This document shows positions 62,760-64,000 of a DNA stretch of 64,000 bases, piece by piece. A program made the position numbers and the translations under genes. The notes below the pieces were generated by a model. It had not been told where the DNA came from. It did no database searches and saw only the letters and a program-made list of their open reading frames with translations. The stretch is taken from assembly GCA_964023275.1 (NCBI GenBank), contig OZ029916.1, positions 38,496,396-38,560,395 on the forward strand. The letters are read 5' to 3'. The DNA is from Norana najaformis (Eukaryota; Annelida; Clitellata; Crassiclitellata; Hormogastridae). Numbering within the stretch: position 1 is the first letter of the stretch; every line of letters starts with the position of its first letter.

Positions 62760-63060
62760 TTTCAACTGCTTTGATGTCGCATTTCGGACAGTGTGACGTC
62801 ATCTGTCACGTTAACCAATCACAGGGCATTTCGGAACGTATTCTGCACTGGTACGTATTTTGTACCAGGATGTATTTTGCACAAGGCACTAGTTGGCTAC
62901 CGCACGCACACAGCGCGCGGCGTTGCAAATTCCACGACGCATTCCACAAATATCGCTGCGAACAGTCGAGAAACACGCGATCGCACTTATATCTGCATGC
63001 ACAGGTGCAATGTTGCCGCGCGCCGGCTGCTATATTTAATAATCAAAACGATATCCCCTA
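62760..63060. promoter_or_regulatory. CpG-rich segment with CRE and CCAAT motifs
   Basis: A perfect TGACGTCA palindrome (62794-62801), a CCAAT box (62815-62819) and CG-rich text (cacagcgcgcggcgttgc, gttgccgcgcgccggctg) lie 3 kb upstream of the first NWD exon seen. It would suit a promoter, but no first exon was recognised. Confidence 0.3.
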
Positions 63061-63244
63061 GTTAGGTTCAAAGGTCGACTACTGCTTGACATTTGAACCG
63101 TAGTATGACGTCGATGACACCAATCCATTCCAAGGCACATTACCTATGCCGAAAATTAACCGTAAGAAAGCATTTCCAAACTTTGCTTCAAGGCTTTTAT
63201 GGCAAAACAAAAATCTAAACTGATAAATGCGTAGGACGCTATGG

Positions 63245-63480
63245 CGATGGTACCAACGTAAAATGTAAATGTACATGATTTTCTATAGCGACCGTGAGGC
63301 CTCCACCCTGCTCATTTTCAAAGAATTTATCGGGTGAGATCCTTCACCACCGCTTAACGTTTGAATGGGTGCCACGCCATTTAGGGTCCCCATGTACGGA
63401 CGTGCTATCCCGAGCTTAAAATCTCTTAAATATAGCTACTACCTCACGCACAGAGGCGCCTTGACGGTAAGGTAAGAAAC
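63245..63480 (-). repeat. tRNA-derived SINE, family e
   Basis: Reverse complement of the 17.8 kb element: TATAGCGACCGTGAGGCCTC, then GGTGAGATCCTTCACCACCG and CGCACAGAGGCGCC. Confidence 0.8.
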
Positions 63481-63764
63481 CAAAGCCAAATCATTTCTTA
63501 AACGCCTCTAACTACCTTTATCATCATTCCTCAGACACGCTCCAAAGATTGGGGATCTTTTTGGCTGAAGCACAAACGCAACAGCTTTACTTCACCATAC
63601 TTTTCTTCAATAAATAAAAAACCCAAAGCACCTGTCTGATAGAGGGACATAAGGGAGGCGTTATTTCCTTCTCTTCGGCCTTTGAGCCGGCAATGCACGA
63701 ATCCCTGGACACGAGGCCGTTGCATCCCAGGACTTACCGTTTACTTCCAGATTAAGCCTCTGCC

Positions 63765-63998
63765 AAATTTATTGCCTGGTGACAGAGGTAAGAGAGAAGT
63801 GTTTGTGAACAACTTGTCCAAGGTCGTTCAACGAATGAGCAGTTGTTTTCTCTGGCTTTAAGAATGCACTCACGTCGAAGATAATTGCTACTGACGTTGC
63901 ACAGTTCGTAAATGCAACGTACGTCCGTATCACAAAGCAGATTCGAACCTTGATCACAGAGGCGAAAGGCCAACGTGCTAGCCATTGTGCCACCTCAT
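63765..63998 (-). repeat. tRNA-derived SINE, family g
   Basis: Minus head GGTGGCACAATGGCTAGCAC with B box AAGGTTCGAAT near 63940-63950. The body has CCTTGGACAAGTTGTTCACA. It runs up to the window end. Confidence 0.75.
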
Positions 63999-64000
63999 GT

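Overview
The window comes from a metazoan (animal) nuclear genome. It holds multi-exon genes with GT-AG introns, dense microsatellites, several tRNA-derived SINE families and many 5'-truncated non-LTR retrotransposons. The two genes present, an LRP1-type endocytic receptor and a NACHT/WD-repeat protein, are animal families. The intron size (mostly 0.2-3 kb, one of 12 kb) and the repeat content suggest an invertebrate bilaterian or another non-vertebrate animal. I cannot name the species.

Region 1 (about 1-39.3 kb, minus strand): 25 consecutive exons of an LRP1/LRP1B-type low-density lipoprotein receptor-related protein. Read 5' to 3' (high to low coordinates) they encode one LDL-receptor class A (LDLa) repeat, two EGF modules, a YWTD beta-propeller in four exons, an EGF, a second propeller in five exons, an EGF, a cluster of exactly eight LDLa repeats, two EGF modules and the first three exons of a third propeller. 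This is the order of ligand clusters I and II of vertebrate LRP1. Reading frames join at every junction, giving about 1,395 codons. The 5' end (signal peptide and first LDLa repeat) is not recognised, and the 3' part lies beyond position 1. A possible extra coding exon sits at about 40.47-40.68 kb.

Region 2 (about 40.7-51.3 kb): no recognisable gene. It contains SINEs, LINE 3' fragments, microsatellites, two minisatellites, a perfect 73-bp direct repeat and a CCAAT-rich segment.

Region 3 (51.37-59.67 kb, minus strand): six exons of a NACHT and WD-repeat protein of the NWD1/NWD2 kind. They cover an N-terminal alpha/beta region, the NACHT P-loop ATPase (Walker A and Walker B in different exons), and one 4.3-kb terminal exon with the rest of the NACHT region, the WD propellers and a Ser-rich tail. 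The 5' exons are missing and probably lie beyond 59.7 kb.

Region 4 (59.7-64 kb): LINE and SINE fragments, an A/T-rich stretch and a CpG-rich segment with a CRE palindrome and a CCAAT box.

The two genes run in the same direction, with NWD upstream of LRP1. Nothing shows that they work together: LRP1 would act as an endocytic/signalling receptor at the cell surface and the NWD protein as a cytosolic NTPase scaffold. No clearly new biological system is visible. The most interesting items are a splice donor that appears to come from a LINE tail, a pair of in-frame splice acceptors 30 nt apart, a GC-AG intron, a hairpin element with a telomere-like loop, a LINE copy with a 15-bp target-site duplication, and the orphan exon at 40.5 kb.
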